Made by a program: the position numbers and the translations under genes. 7,977 nucleotides of DNA from Comamonadaceae bacterium (lineage in GTDB: Bacteria > Pseudomonadota > Gammaproteobacteria > Burkholderiales > Burkholderiaceae_C): the NCBI GenBank assembly GCA_947469815.1, contig CANIRI010000096.1, positions 1 through 7,977 of the forward strand, read 5' to 3'. Positions 1 through 4,635 of the stretch are shown here, piece by piece (the stretch's first letter is position 1; the number at the start of each line of letters is the position of its first letter). Under the pieces are notes generated by a model. That model saw nothing but the letters and a program-made list of their open reading frames with translations. It searched no databases and was not told where the DNA came from.

Positions 1-236
1 AAGCCGTGGCCGACGCCCGCCGCGCACCGCGCTGGCAGGCTTTTGTCAAAGGCCAGGCGCTTGCGCTGCAAGAAGGCCAGAGCGGCAGCCTGAGCAGCCT
101 GCCGGACCTACCGGTTGCCATTGACGCGGCCAGCACCGCAGCCTACATCCGCGCGGTACTCGACGGCGCACAGCCGCTGCCCGAACCGATTGCGCTGCAA
201 GTGCAGCACCTGATTGAACTGAGCACCTTGGTATGA
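1..236 (+). CDS. C-terminal end of an unidentified protein upstream of cobA (partial)
   Basis: The reading frame is open from the left edge (first full codon at base 3) to the TGA at 234-236, so only about the last 77 residues are visible. A GTG at 6 is probably internal. I do not recognise the family. The visible part is rich in Ala, Leu, Gln and Pro, with no Cys, no obvious metal-binding motif and no transmembrane segment. It has a WQAF segment near the start and a segment reading AAYIRAVLDGAQPLPEP in the middle. Its stop overlaps the cobA start as ATGA, which suggests translational coupling and a shared operon. By context it may belong to siroheme, nitrite/sulfite-reduction or tetrapyrrole metabolism, but that is inference only. 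In-frame coding is likely because the overlap and codon use match the neighbours. Confidence 0.7.
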   Translation, partial: AVADARRAPRWQAFVKGQALALQEGQSGSLSSLPDLPVAIDAASTAAYIRAVLDGAQPLPEPIALQVQHLIELSTLV

Positions 237-1024
237 ACACCCCACAAAAAACTGGAACCGTGACCCTGGTTGGCGCAGGCCCCGGCGACCCGGATTTGCT
301 GACCCTCAAGGCCGTCAAAGCCATTGCCGCCGCCACCGTGTTGCTGGTGGACGATTTGGTGAATGAGGGCGTGCTGCAGCATGCGCAGCCCGGCGCGCGC
401 ATCGTCTTTGTCGGCAAGCGTGGCGGATGCAGTTCCACGCCGCAGGCTTTTATTGAAAAACTCATGGTCAGCGAAGCGTTGCGCGGCGAGGCCGTGGTGC
501 GGCTCAAAGGCGGCGACCCATTGATTTTTGGACGCGGTGGCGAAGAAATAGAGGCCCTGCAGGCCGCCGGTATTGAAGCGCGGGTGGTCAACGGTGTTAC
601 CGCAGGCTTGGCCGCGATGGGGGCCTTGCAGGTCTCGTTGACCCACCGGGATCATGCACACGGCGTGGTGTTTGTGACCGGACACGCCAAGCCGGGCGAT
701 GCGGGCACCGACTGGGCCGCGCTGGCCCACACCGCCCGCCAGGCGCGGCTCACGCTGGTGATTTACATGGGCATACGCGGCGCGGCGGCTATCCAGGACG
801 GCTTGTTGCAGGGGCTGCCTGCCTCCACACCTGCCGCCATCGTGGAGAACGCCAGCCTGCCCGTGCAGCGCTATGCGGTTTGCACGTTGGGTTCGCTGCA
901 CGCCACGCTGCAAGCCGAACAACTGGGTAGCCCCAGCGTGCTGGTGGTGGGCGATGTGCTGCAAGGATTGCAGGCTGCGCAGTCCGACGATACAGCCCGG
1001 ACGGGCTTTCGCGACACAGCTTGA
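233..1024 (+). CDS. cobA: Uroporphyrinogen-III C-methyltransferase (SUMT), single-domain
   Basis: This cytosolic enzyme uses two S-adenosylmethionine molecules to methylate uroporphyrinogen III at C-2 and C-7. The product, precorrin-2, is the branch point to siroheme (nitrite and sulfite reductases), cobalamin and heme d1. The 263 residues show the family's ordered motifs: VGAGPGDPDLLT (13-24, SAM-binding loop), VRLKGGDPLIFGRGGEE (89-105), GVTAG (121-125), LTHRD (136-140), VTGH (148-151), YMG (178-180), PAAIVENAS (200-208) and PSVLVVGDV (234-242). The length fits a monofunctional SUMT; the dehydrogenase/ferrochelatase half of a CysG fusion is absent, so another gene must complete siroheme synthesis. 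The ATG overlaps the upstream stop by 4 bases, so translation is probably coupled. The last 20 residues after the core are poorly conserved tail. The stop codon lies inside an FNR-type box. Confidence 0.96.
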   Translation: MNTPQKTGTVTLVGAGPGDPDLLTLKAVKAIAAATVLLVDDLVNEGVLQHAQPGARIVFVGKRGGCSSTPQAFIEKLMVSEALRGEAVVRLKGGDPLIFGRGGEEIEALQAAGIEARVVNGVTAGLAAMGALQVSLTHRDHAHGVVFVTGHAKPGDAGTDWAALAHTARQARLTLVIYMGIRGAAAIQDGLLQGLPASTPAAIVENASLPVQRYAVCTLGSLHATLQAEQLGSPSVLVVGDVLQGLQAAQSDDTARTGFRDTA

Positions 1025-1034
1025 TCCGCATCAA
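1021..1034 (+). promoter_or_regulatory. FNR/ANR-type operator, perfect TTGAT-N4-ATCAA
   Basis: Bases 1021-1025 read TTGAT, 1026-1029 are CCGC and 1030-1034 read ATCAA, an exact match to the FNR/ANR/DNR-family consensus. The box overlaps the TGA stop of cobA (1022-1024). Its centre is 1027.5. A class II site at -41.5 would put the transcription start near 1069 and the -10 hexamer at 1057-1062, where GATGCT is found, 22 bases after the box. The universal stress protein start follows at 1110. FNR-family control of stress-protein genes is known in Pseudomonas (ANR). The target here is inferred from spacing. Confidence 0.72.
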
Positions 1035-1055
1035 GGCTGACAGGGCCTTTTAAGG

Positions 1056-1096
1056 GGATGCTCCAGGCCATGCGCTTCAATCGAAGGGCAGCATCC
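1056..1096 (+). repeat. Inverted repeat GGATGCT / AGCATCC just before the stress-gene ribosome binding site
   Basis: GGATGCT at 1056-1062 is perfectly complementary to AGCATCC at 1090-1096, with a 27-base interval. A smaller CTTC/GAAG hairpin (1075-1078 with 1083-1086) nests inside. The right arm ends one base before the GAAGGA ribosome binding site (1098-1103). If a transcript reads through from cobA, the fold would sit directly against the ribosome binding site. A transcript starting near 1069 would lack the left arm. Function unknown; a seven-base repeat could be chance. Confidence 0.35.
1057..1062 (+). promoter_or_regulatory. Candidate weak -10 element (GATGCT) of the FNR-dependent stress-gene promoter
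   Basis: GATGCT keeps the A at position 2, T at 3 and T at 6 of TATAAT. It lies exactly where a class II FNR promoter needs its -10, 22 bases after the operator. A poor -10 with no -35 would fit activator dependence. The predicted start is near 1069, giving a leader of about 41 bases. The hexamer is weak on its own and is proposed only because of its position. Confidence 0.4.
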
Positions 1097-1109
1097 TGAA
1101 GGACATGCC

Positions 1110-1535
1110 ATGAAAATTCTTGTCGCTGTTGACGGCTCCAAGCCCGCGCTGCACGCGGTCAAATACGCTATCGATCTCAGCACCAAGCTGAGTGAGCCCA
1201 CACACATCACCCTCGTCAGCGCGCACGATGACACCGGCTTGCGCCATGTGCGCAAGCACGTGCCCGCAGGCAGCATCCAAGAGCACTTGCGCGAACTCAG
1301 CGAAACCGACCTCAAAGCCGCGCGTAAATTGCTCGATAAAGCGGGCGTGCCGCATGACATGGTGATCAAGGTCGGCCATGTGGCGGAACAAATCGTCAGA
1401 ACTGCGAATGCTGGCAAATTTGACCTGGTGGTGCTAGGCAGCAAGGGGCGCTCCGGGTTCAGCGATTTGCTGCTCGGCTCGGTCGCGCAGCGCGTGGCAT
1501 CGAGCGCGTCCCAGCCGGTGGTGCTGGTCAAGTAA
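1110..1535 (+). CDS. Universal stress protein, UspA family, ATP-binding type
   Basis: This is a single-domain cytosolic universal stress protein of 141 residues, the normal length for the family, which forms dimers with a Rossmann-like alpha/beta fold. The N-terminal strand and loop read KILVAVDGS, with Asp8 in the nucleotide-contact position. The C-terminal part carries the complete G-2X-G-9X-G-(S/T) motif: G110, G113, G123 and S124, within GSKGRSGFSDLLLGS. The last strand is PVVLV (136-140). This motif marks the ATP-binding subgroup (MJ0577-like) as opposed to the UspA subgroup that lacks ATP. The ATG at 1110 has a good ribosome binding site, GAAGGA at 1098-1103. A perfect FNR-type box about 80 bases upstream points to induction under oxygen limitation. 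The biochemical role of such proteins is generally unsettled, so only the family and probable ATP binding are secure. Confidence 0.95.
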   Translation: MKILVAVDGSKPALHAVKYAIDLSTKLSEPTHITLVSAHDDTGLRHVRKHVPAGSIQEHLRELSETDLKAARKLLDKAGVPHDMVIKVGHVAEQIVRTANAGKFDLVVLGSKGRSGFSDLLLGSVAQRVASSASQPVVLVK

Positions 1536-1545
1536 AGCCCAGTCA

Positions 1546-1566
1546 CGCAAGTCGGCCCGGCTTGCG
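1546..1566 (+). terminator. GC-rich hairpin after the stress-protein gene, no T-tract
   Basis: CGCAAG (1546-1551) pairs with CTTGCG (1561-1566). A T-G wobble and two further C-G pairs extend the stem to nine pairs around a three-base loop. It starts 11 bases after the stress-gene stop codon. No run of T follows, so it is not a classic intrinsic terminator. It could stabilise the 3' end, help Rho-dependent termination, or act as a DNA-level palindrome over the next promoter, whose possible -35 it overlaps. Confidence 0.4.
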
Positions 1567-1582
1567 CCGTGGAGACAGCGCC

Positions 1583-1588
1583 TACACT
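1583..1588 (+). promoter_or_regulatory. Candidate -10 element (TACACT) for a leaderless flavoprotein transcript
   Basis: TACACT matches TATAAT at four of six positions, including the key A2 and T6. The hexamer ends seven bases before the ATG at 1596, so the predicted transcript starts at or about one base before the start codon. A possible -35, TTGCGC (1562-1567), is 15 bases upstream, shorter than ideal. No ribosome binding site lies before the ATG, which agrees with a leaderless mRNA. Confidence 0.45.
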
Positions 1589-1595
1589 CGCTGCC

Positions 1596-2810
1596 ATGGA
1601 GACGTTTGACGCGGTGATTGTGGGTGCCGGTGCCGCAGGCCTGTTTTGCGCCGGGGTGGCAGGACAACTGGGCTTGCGTGTTTTGGTGATCGACCACGCC
1701 GAGAAAGTCGCTGAAAAAATTCGCATCTCCGGCGGCGGGCGCTGCAACTTCACCAACCGCGACACCACGCCGGCCAACTTCATCTCGCAGAACCCGCGTT
1801 TCTGCCGCTCGGCGCTGGCGCGCTACACGCCGCAGGACTTTGTGGAACTGCTGCAGCGCCACGGCGTGGCCTTCCATGAAAAGCACAAAGGGCAGCTGTT
1901 TTGCGACCACTCGGCGCAGAACATCATTGACGTGCTGCTGGCCGAATGTGCGGCAGGCGGCGTGACCCGCTGGCAACCCTGCGCGGTGCAATCTGTCAAC
2001 CACAGCATTGAAGCCGGCTACACCTTGCAAACCAGCCGGGGGCCGGTACAGACCCGCGCGCTGGTGATCGCCACTGGCGGCTTGTCGATTCCCGCCATCG
2101 GCGCAACGGATTGGGGCTACCGCATTGCGCAGCAGTTCGGGCTGCCGCTGGTGCCAACCCGCGCAGCGCTGGTGCCGCTGACTTTCGATGCCGCCGCCTG
2201 GGCCCCGTTTGCCGCGCTCTCAGGCCTGTCGCTGCCGGTGCAGATTGCCACGGGCGACAAGAAATCCAGCACCGTTTTTACCGAGGACTTGCTCTTCACC
2301 CACCGGGGCTTGAGCGGGCCGGGCGTGTTGCAAATATCGAGCTACTGGCGCAGCGGCACCGCGATCCGCCTGAACCTGCTGCCGCAGCAGGACACGGCGC
2401 AGGCGCTGTTGGAGCGCAAAGCCGCCTCGCGCAAACGCGTGGCCAATGAGCTCGCCACATGGGTTCCGGCGCGTCTGGCAGACGCCTGGGTTGGCATGGG
2501 CGCGGCTTGGGGTCAGAACTGGGAGCGGCCGATCAACGAGGTGCCGGACAAGGCCCTGGGCGCGCTGGCCGAGCGCCTGAGCCGTTGGGAATTGCAGCCC
2601 ACCGGCACCGAGGGCTACCGCAAAGCCGAGGTCACCGCTGGCGGCGTAGACACCGCCGCGTTGTCCAGCCAGACCATGGAATCGCGCCACAGCGGGCTGT
2701 ATTGCATTGGCGAAGTGGTCGACGTCACCGGCTGGCTGGGGGGCTACAACTTCCAGTGGGCCTGGGCCAGCGCCTACGCCTGCGCCCAGGGCCTGCGTGC
2801 CCGTCTATAA
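1596..2810 (+). CDS. FAD-dependent oxidoreductase of the BaiN/HI0933 (YhiN) family
   Basis: This is a soluble flavoprotein of 404 residues, close to the usual family size. In order it shows the FAD-binding dinucleotide loop GAGAAG (10-15), the family signature SGGGRCNFTN (45-54), the second flavin strand LVIATGG (156-162), FTHRGLSGPGVLQIS (234-248), AEVTAGGV (344-351) and the C-terminal GEVVDVTGWLGGYNFQWAW (372-390), which closes over FAD. Relatives are annotated as NAD(P)/FAD-dependent oxidoreductases, and BaiN of gut clostridia acts on bile-acid intermediates. The substrate in proteobacteria is not known, so none is assigned here. An in-frame GTG at 1569 would add nine residues. I chose the ATG at 1596 because the protein then begins directly at the FAD strand and a -10-like element lies just before it. 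The stop codon lies within the TATAAT of the next promoter. Confidence 0.93.
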   Translation: METFDAVIVGAGAAGLFCAGVAGQLGLRVLVIDHAEKVAEKIRISGGGRCNFTNRDTTPANFISQNPRFCRSALARYTPQDFVELLQRHGVAFHEKHKGQLFCDHSAQNIIDVLLAECAAGGVTRWQPCAVQSVNHSIEAGYTLQTSRGPVQTRALVIATGGLSIPAIGATDWGYRIAQQFGLPLVPTRAALVPLTFDAAAWAPFAALSGLSLPVQIATGDKKSSTVFTEDLLFTHRGLSGPGVLQISSYWRSGTAIRLNLLPQQDTAQALLERKAASRKRVANELATWVPARLADAWVGMGAAWGQNWERPINEVPDKALGALAERLSRWELQPTGTEGYRKAEVTAGGVDTAALSSQTMESRHSGLYCIGEVVDVTGWLGGYNFQWAWASAYACAQGLRARL

Positions 2811-2811
2811 T
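2806..2811 (+). promoter_or_regulatory. Consensus -10 (TATAAT) of the rpsU promoter, overlapping the upstream stop codon
   Basis: Bases 2806-2811 are an exact TATAAT. It is built from the last two codons of the flavoprotein gene, CTA (Leu, apparently uncommon here) and TAA, plus one base. The predicted start is near 2818, giving a leader of about 122 bases before rpsU. I see no convincing -35 at 16-18 bases and no TGn extension, so the -35 contact may be weak or replaced by an activator. Confidence 0.6.
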
Positions 2812-2939
2812 CGCGCTCTTTTGCGGCAAAGCCCCGCTGCCGATCCACAAATCTGCGGGGATCAATCGTTTCACATGGTGCACAGAGCCCGATCTTCTTT
2901 GCGTAACCGACGTGGACACATTTTGGACAATATGACGTA
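2812..2939 (+). promoter_or_regulatory. rpsU leader with competing hairpins and a two-codon ORF
   Basis: The gap between the flavoprotein gene and rpsU is long for this compact window. It holds mutually exclusive pairings: CGGCA (2824-2828) with TGCCG (2838-2842); CCCCGC (2832-2837) with GCGGGG (2855-2860); and GATCC (2842-2846) with GGATC (2859-2863). Close to the gene, ATG-ACG-TAA (2932-2940) forms a minimal ORF whose stop overlaps the rpsU ATG as TAATG. The nearest GGA (2925-2927) is better spaced for the mini-ORF than for rpsU. Regulation, for example by S21 itself, is inference. Confidence 0.4.
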
Positions 2940-3152
2940 ATGACAACGATCCGTGTGAAAGAAAATGAGCCGTTTGAAGTTGCCCTTCGCCGCTTCAAGC
3001 GCACTATTGAAAAACTGGGTTTGCTGACCGATCTGCGCGCCCGCGAGTTTTACGAAAAGCCGACCGCTATCCGCAAGCGCAAAAAAGCCGCTGCGGTGAA
3101 ACGCAATTACAAGCGCATCCGCAGCATGCAATTGCCCAAGAAGATGTTCTAA
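2940..3152 (+). CDS. rpsU: 30S ribosomal protein S21 (bS21)
   Basis: This 70-residue basic protein of the small ribosomal subunit sits near the 3' end of 16S rRNA, where the anti-Shine-Dalgarno pairs with mRNA, and takes part in initiation. The sequence is a clear full-length bS21. It has the N-terminal [20 protein letters not shown] (2-21), the helix segment around [10 protein letters not shown] (32-41), the basic stretch [11 protein letters not shown] (45-55) and a lysine-containing C-terminus. The ATG at 2940 gives the conserved N-terminus exactly. It has no good ribosome binding site; the closest purine run, GGA at 2925-2927, is 12 bases away. The start overlaps the stop of a two-codon ORF. 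A strong terminator follows 22 bases after the stop, so rpsU probably forms mainly a monocistronic message. Confidence 0.98.
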   Translation: MTTIRVKENEPFEVALRRFKRTIEKLGLLTDLRAREFYEKPTAIRKRKKAAAVKRNYKRIRSMQLPKKMF

Positions 3153-3173
3153 AGAGCGTTTTCAAAAAACTGC

Positions 3174-3208
3174 AAAGCCTGCCAAAGACAACTTTGGCAG
3201 GCTTTTTT
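3174..3208 (+). terminator. Strong intrinsic terminator after rpsU
   Basis: AAAGCCTGCCAAAG (3174-3187) and CTTTGGCAGGCTTT (3192-3205) are perfectly complementary over 14 bases around an ACAA loop. Six T residues (3203-3208) follow the GC-rich part of the stem. This is the clearest terminator in the window. It lies between rpsU and yqeY, so yqeY must depend on readthrough or on a promoter in the 50 bases after it. Confidence 0.93.
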
Positions 3209-3260
3209 CATGCTATCGCCCTACTAGCCCCCCAAGCACCCCATCAGGAGTTCGACCGCC

Positions 3261-3707
3261 ATGACCCTCAAAGAACAAATCACCGAAGACATGAAAACCG
3301 CCATGCGCGCCAAAGACAGCGAGCGCTTGGGCACGATCCGCTTGTTGCTGGCGGCCTGCAAGCAGCGCGAGGTGGACGAGCGCATCGTGCTAGACGACGC
3401 AGCCGTAGTCGGCCTGGTGGACAAGTTGATCAAGCAGCGCAAGGATTCGGTGGCCGCCTATCTGCAAGCGCAGCGCCAGGACCTGGCCGACAAGGAAAGT
3501 GCTGAGATCAAGGTGCTGGAGGGCTACCTGCCCCAGCGCATGGGCGCAGACGAGATTGCGCTGGCGGTGCGCGCCATCGTGACCGAACTCGGTGCCACTG
3601 GCCCCGGCGACATGGGCAAAGTCATGGGCGCAGTGAAAACCCGGCTGGCAGGCAAGGCTGAGATGGGCTTGGTTTCGGCAGCTGTGAAGGTGGCGCTGGC
3701 GGGCTAA
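3261..3707 (+). CDS. yqeY: GatB/YqeY domain protein
   Basis: This 148-residue soluble protein matches the stand-alone YqeY family, which is related to the C-terminal tail domain of GatB in the tRNA-dependent amidotransferase. That GatB domain contacts tRNA, but the job of free YqeY is not established. Visible family features are the N-terminal helix LKEQITEDMKTAMRAKDSER (3-22), IRLLLAACKQREVD (26-39), VVGLVDKLIKQRKDSVAAY (49-67), the KVLEGYLPQRM motif (84-94) and, near the C-terminus, GDMGKVMGAVKTRLAGKAE, where the MGKVM run is typical. The ATG at 3261 has a ribosome binding site, AGGAG at 3246-3250. It follows rpsU, a common arrangement, but is separated from it by a strong terminator. I find no convincing promoter of its own, and the usual next genes dnaG and rpoD are not here. 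Confidence 0.93.
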   Translation: MTLKEQITEDMKTAMRAKDSERLGTIRLLLAACKQREVDERIVLDDAAVVGLVDKLIKQRKDSVAAYLQAQRQDLADKESAEIKVLEGYLPQRMGADEIALAVRAIVTELGATGPGDMGKVMGAVKTRLAGKAEMGLVSAAVKVALAG

Positions 3708-3732
3708 AGCGTTACGGGCCTGTGCCCACCCA

Positions 3733-3748
3733 GGCGCTGTTCAGCGCC
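3733..3748. repeat. Short perfect hairpin at the yqeY/transporter convergent junction
   Basis: GGCGCT (3733-3738) and AGCGCC (3743-3748) pair around a GTTC loop. The palindrome straddles the transporter stop codon (3741-3743). A smaller GGGC/GCCC hairpin lies just to its left (3716-3719 with 3724-3727). Neither strand has a T-run after the stem, so any role in ending the two converging transcripts would be weak or Rho-assisted. Confidence 0.35.
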
Positions 3749-4634
3749 ACAAAATCAAGGCCGTTCCTGCCACCGCCATACCCGCGCCCCACCACGCGCC
3801 GGTAGCCGGACGGGCGCGGTACACCACCCACAGCATGGGTAGCAGCAACACCGGCGAGACCGATGAGAACATGCCCACCAGATTGGCCTGCCCGTTTTGC
3901 AAGGCCAGCAAAATCAGGGTCATGCCCAGCCCCATGGCAATAGCGGCACTGAAAAATGTATTGCGCAGGTCGGCCAGCTGCAGCGGCGCATTCAACTGCG
4001 CAGGGGGATAGCGCAATGCACGCACAAGCACATGCAGCGCCAGCGCAGCGCTCAGGCGCACGGCCGATCCGGCAACCGCATCCACGCCTGCAGCCATCAA
4101 GGGCTTGACCATCAGAGTGGCCACGGCCTGGCACAGCGCGGCGGTCAGGCCCAGGGTAACGCCCACCAGCAAACGCCCCCGGGTGGCTTCCCAGATGTGT
4201 TGCTCGGTGTCGCGGCGTCCCCACAGCACAGCCACCATCACGCCAGCGACCAGAAAGATGCTGCCCACCAGCGCAGCGCCCCAGAGGGTTTCTCCCAGCA
4301 GCCACCAGGCCAGTAGCGCGGAGAACAGTGCATGGCAGGCAAACAGCACGCCGCTGCGGCGTGGCCCCAGGCGGTTCATGCAGGCAAACAAGGCGGTGTC
4401 GCCGATGCAAATACCAACCAAGCCGGACAGCGACAAGAGCACGGTATCGGACCAGGCCAGCGGACTCCAACGCCCGCCAATACCAACCGCCACCCACAGT
4501 ACGGAACAGGCAAACACCAGCCGCCAGCGGTTGAATCCAATCGTGCCCATACGCGAAGCGGCGCGGGCCGAGAACAGGCTGCCGACGGCCCAGCAGAGGG
4601 CGGCGGCCAGGGCCAGCAGTTCGGGACGGAGCAA
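3741..4634 (-). CDS. EamA-family (drug/metabolite transporter superfamily) inner-membrane permease
   Basis: This 297-residue, strongly hydrophobic protein has the length and layout of the ten-helix DMT superfamily, two repeats of about five membrane segments each. Segments are visible around residues 4-23, 36-53, 63-85, 96-113, 118-138, 155-176, 190-207, 226-246, 252-272 and 278-295. Family-like features are the opening ELLALAAALCWAVGSLFSARA, the GETLWGAALVGSIFLVAGV stretch at 114-132 closing the first repeat, and WWGAGMAVAGTALIL at 281-295 closing the second. Relatives export metabolites or amino acids; the substrate cannot be read from the sequence. The only workable start is TTG at 4634: no ATG or GTG lies between it and the in-frame stop upstream, and the next Met is residue 29, inside the first loop. 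It starts one base after the pmbA stop, without a strong ribosome binding site, so translation is probably coupled to pmbA. Confidence 0.9.
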   Translation of the reverse strand: MLRPELLALAAALCWAVGSLFSARAASRMGTIGFNRWRLVFACSVLWVAVGIGGRWSPLAWSDTVLLSLSGLVGICIGDTALFACMNRLGPRRSGVLFACHALFSALLAWWLLGETLWGAALVGSIFLVAGVMVAVLWGRRDTEQHIWEATRGRLLVGVTLGLTAALCQAVATLMVKPLMAAGVDAVAGSAVRLSAALALHVLVRALRYPPAQLNAPLQLADLRNTFFSAAIAMGLGMTLILLALQNGQANLVGMFSSVSPVLLLPMLWVVYRARPATGAWWGAGMAVAGTALILWR

Positions 4635-4635
4635 G

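Noticed and set aside
143..964. A 273-codon minus-strand frame opposite cobA
   Set aside because: It is antisense to a well-conserved CobA and has His/Gln/Arg-rich composition typical of shadow frames.
1033..1051. AAGGC/GCCTT followed by T residues after cobA, as an intrinsic terminator
   Set aside because: The stem has only five pairs with a seven-base loop, and the T-run is four bases. It is too weak to call and overlaps the FNR box.
3194..3227. A promoter for yqeY using TTGGCA (3194-3199) with TACTAG or TATCGC
   Set aside because: Spacings of 22 or 14 bases are wrong, the hexamers are poor, and the -35 would be part of the terminator stem.
3712..4497. A 261-codon minus-strand frame overlapping the EamA permease
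   Set aside because: It is in a different frame of the same strand. It is Cys/Arg/Gly-rich without transmembrane pattern, while the other frame gives a proper ten-helix transporter.
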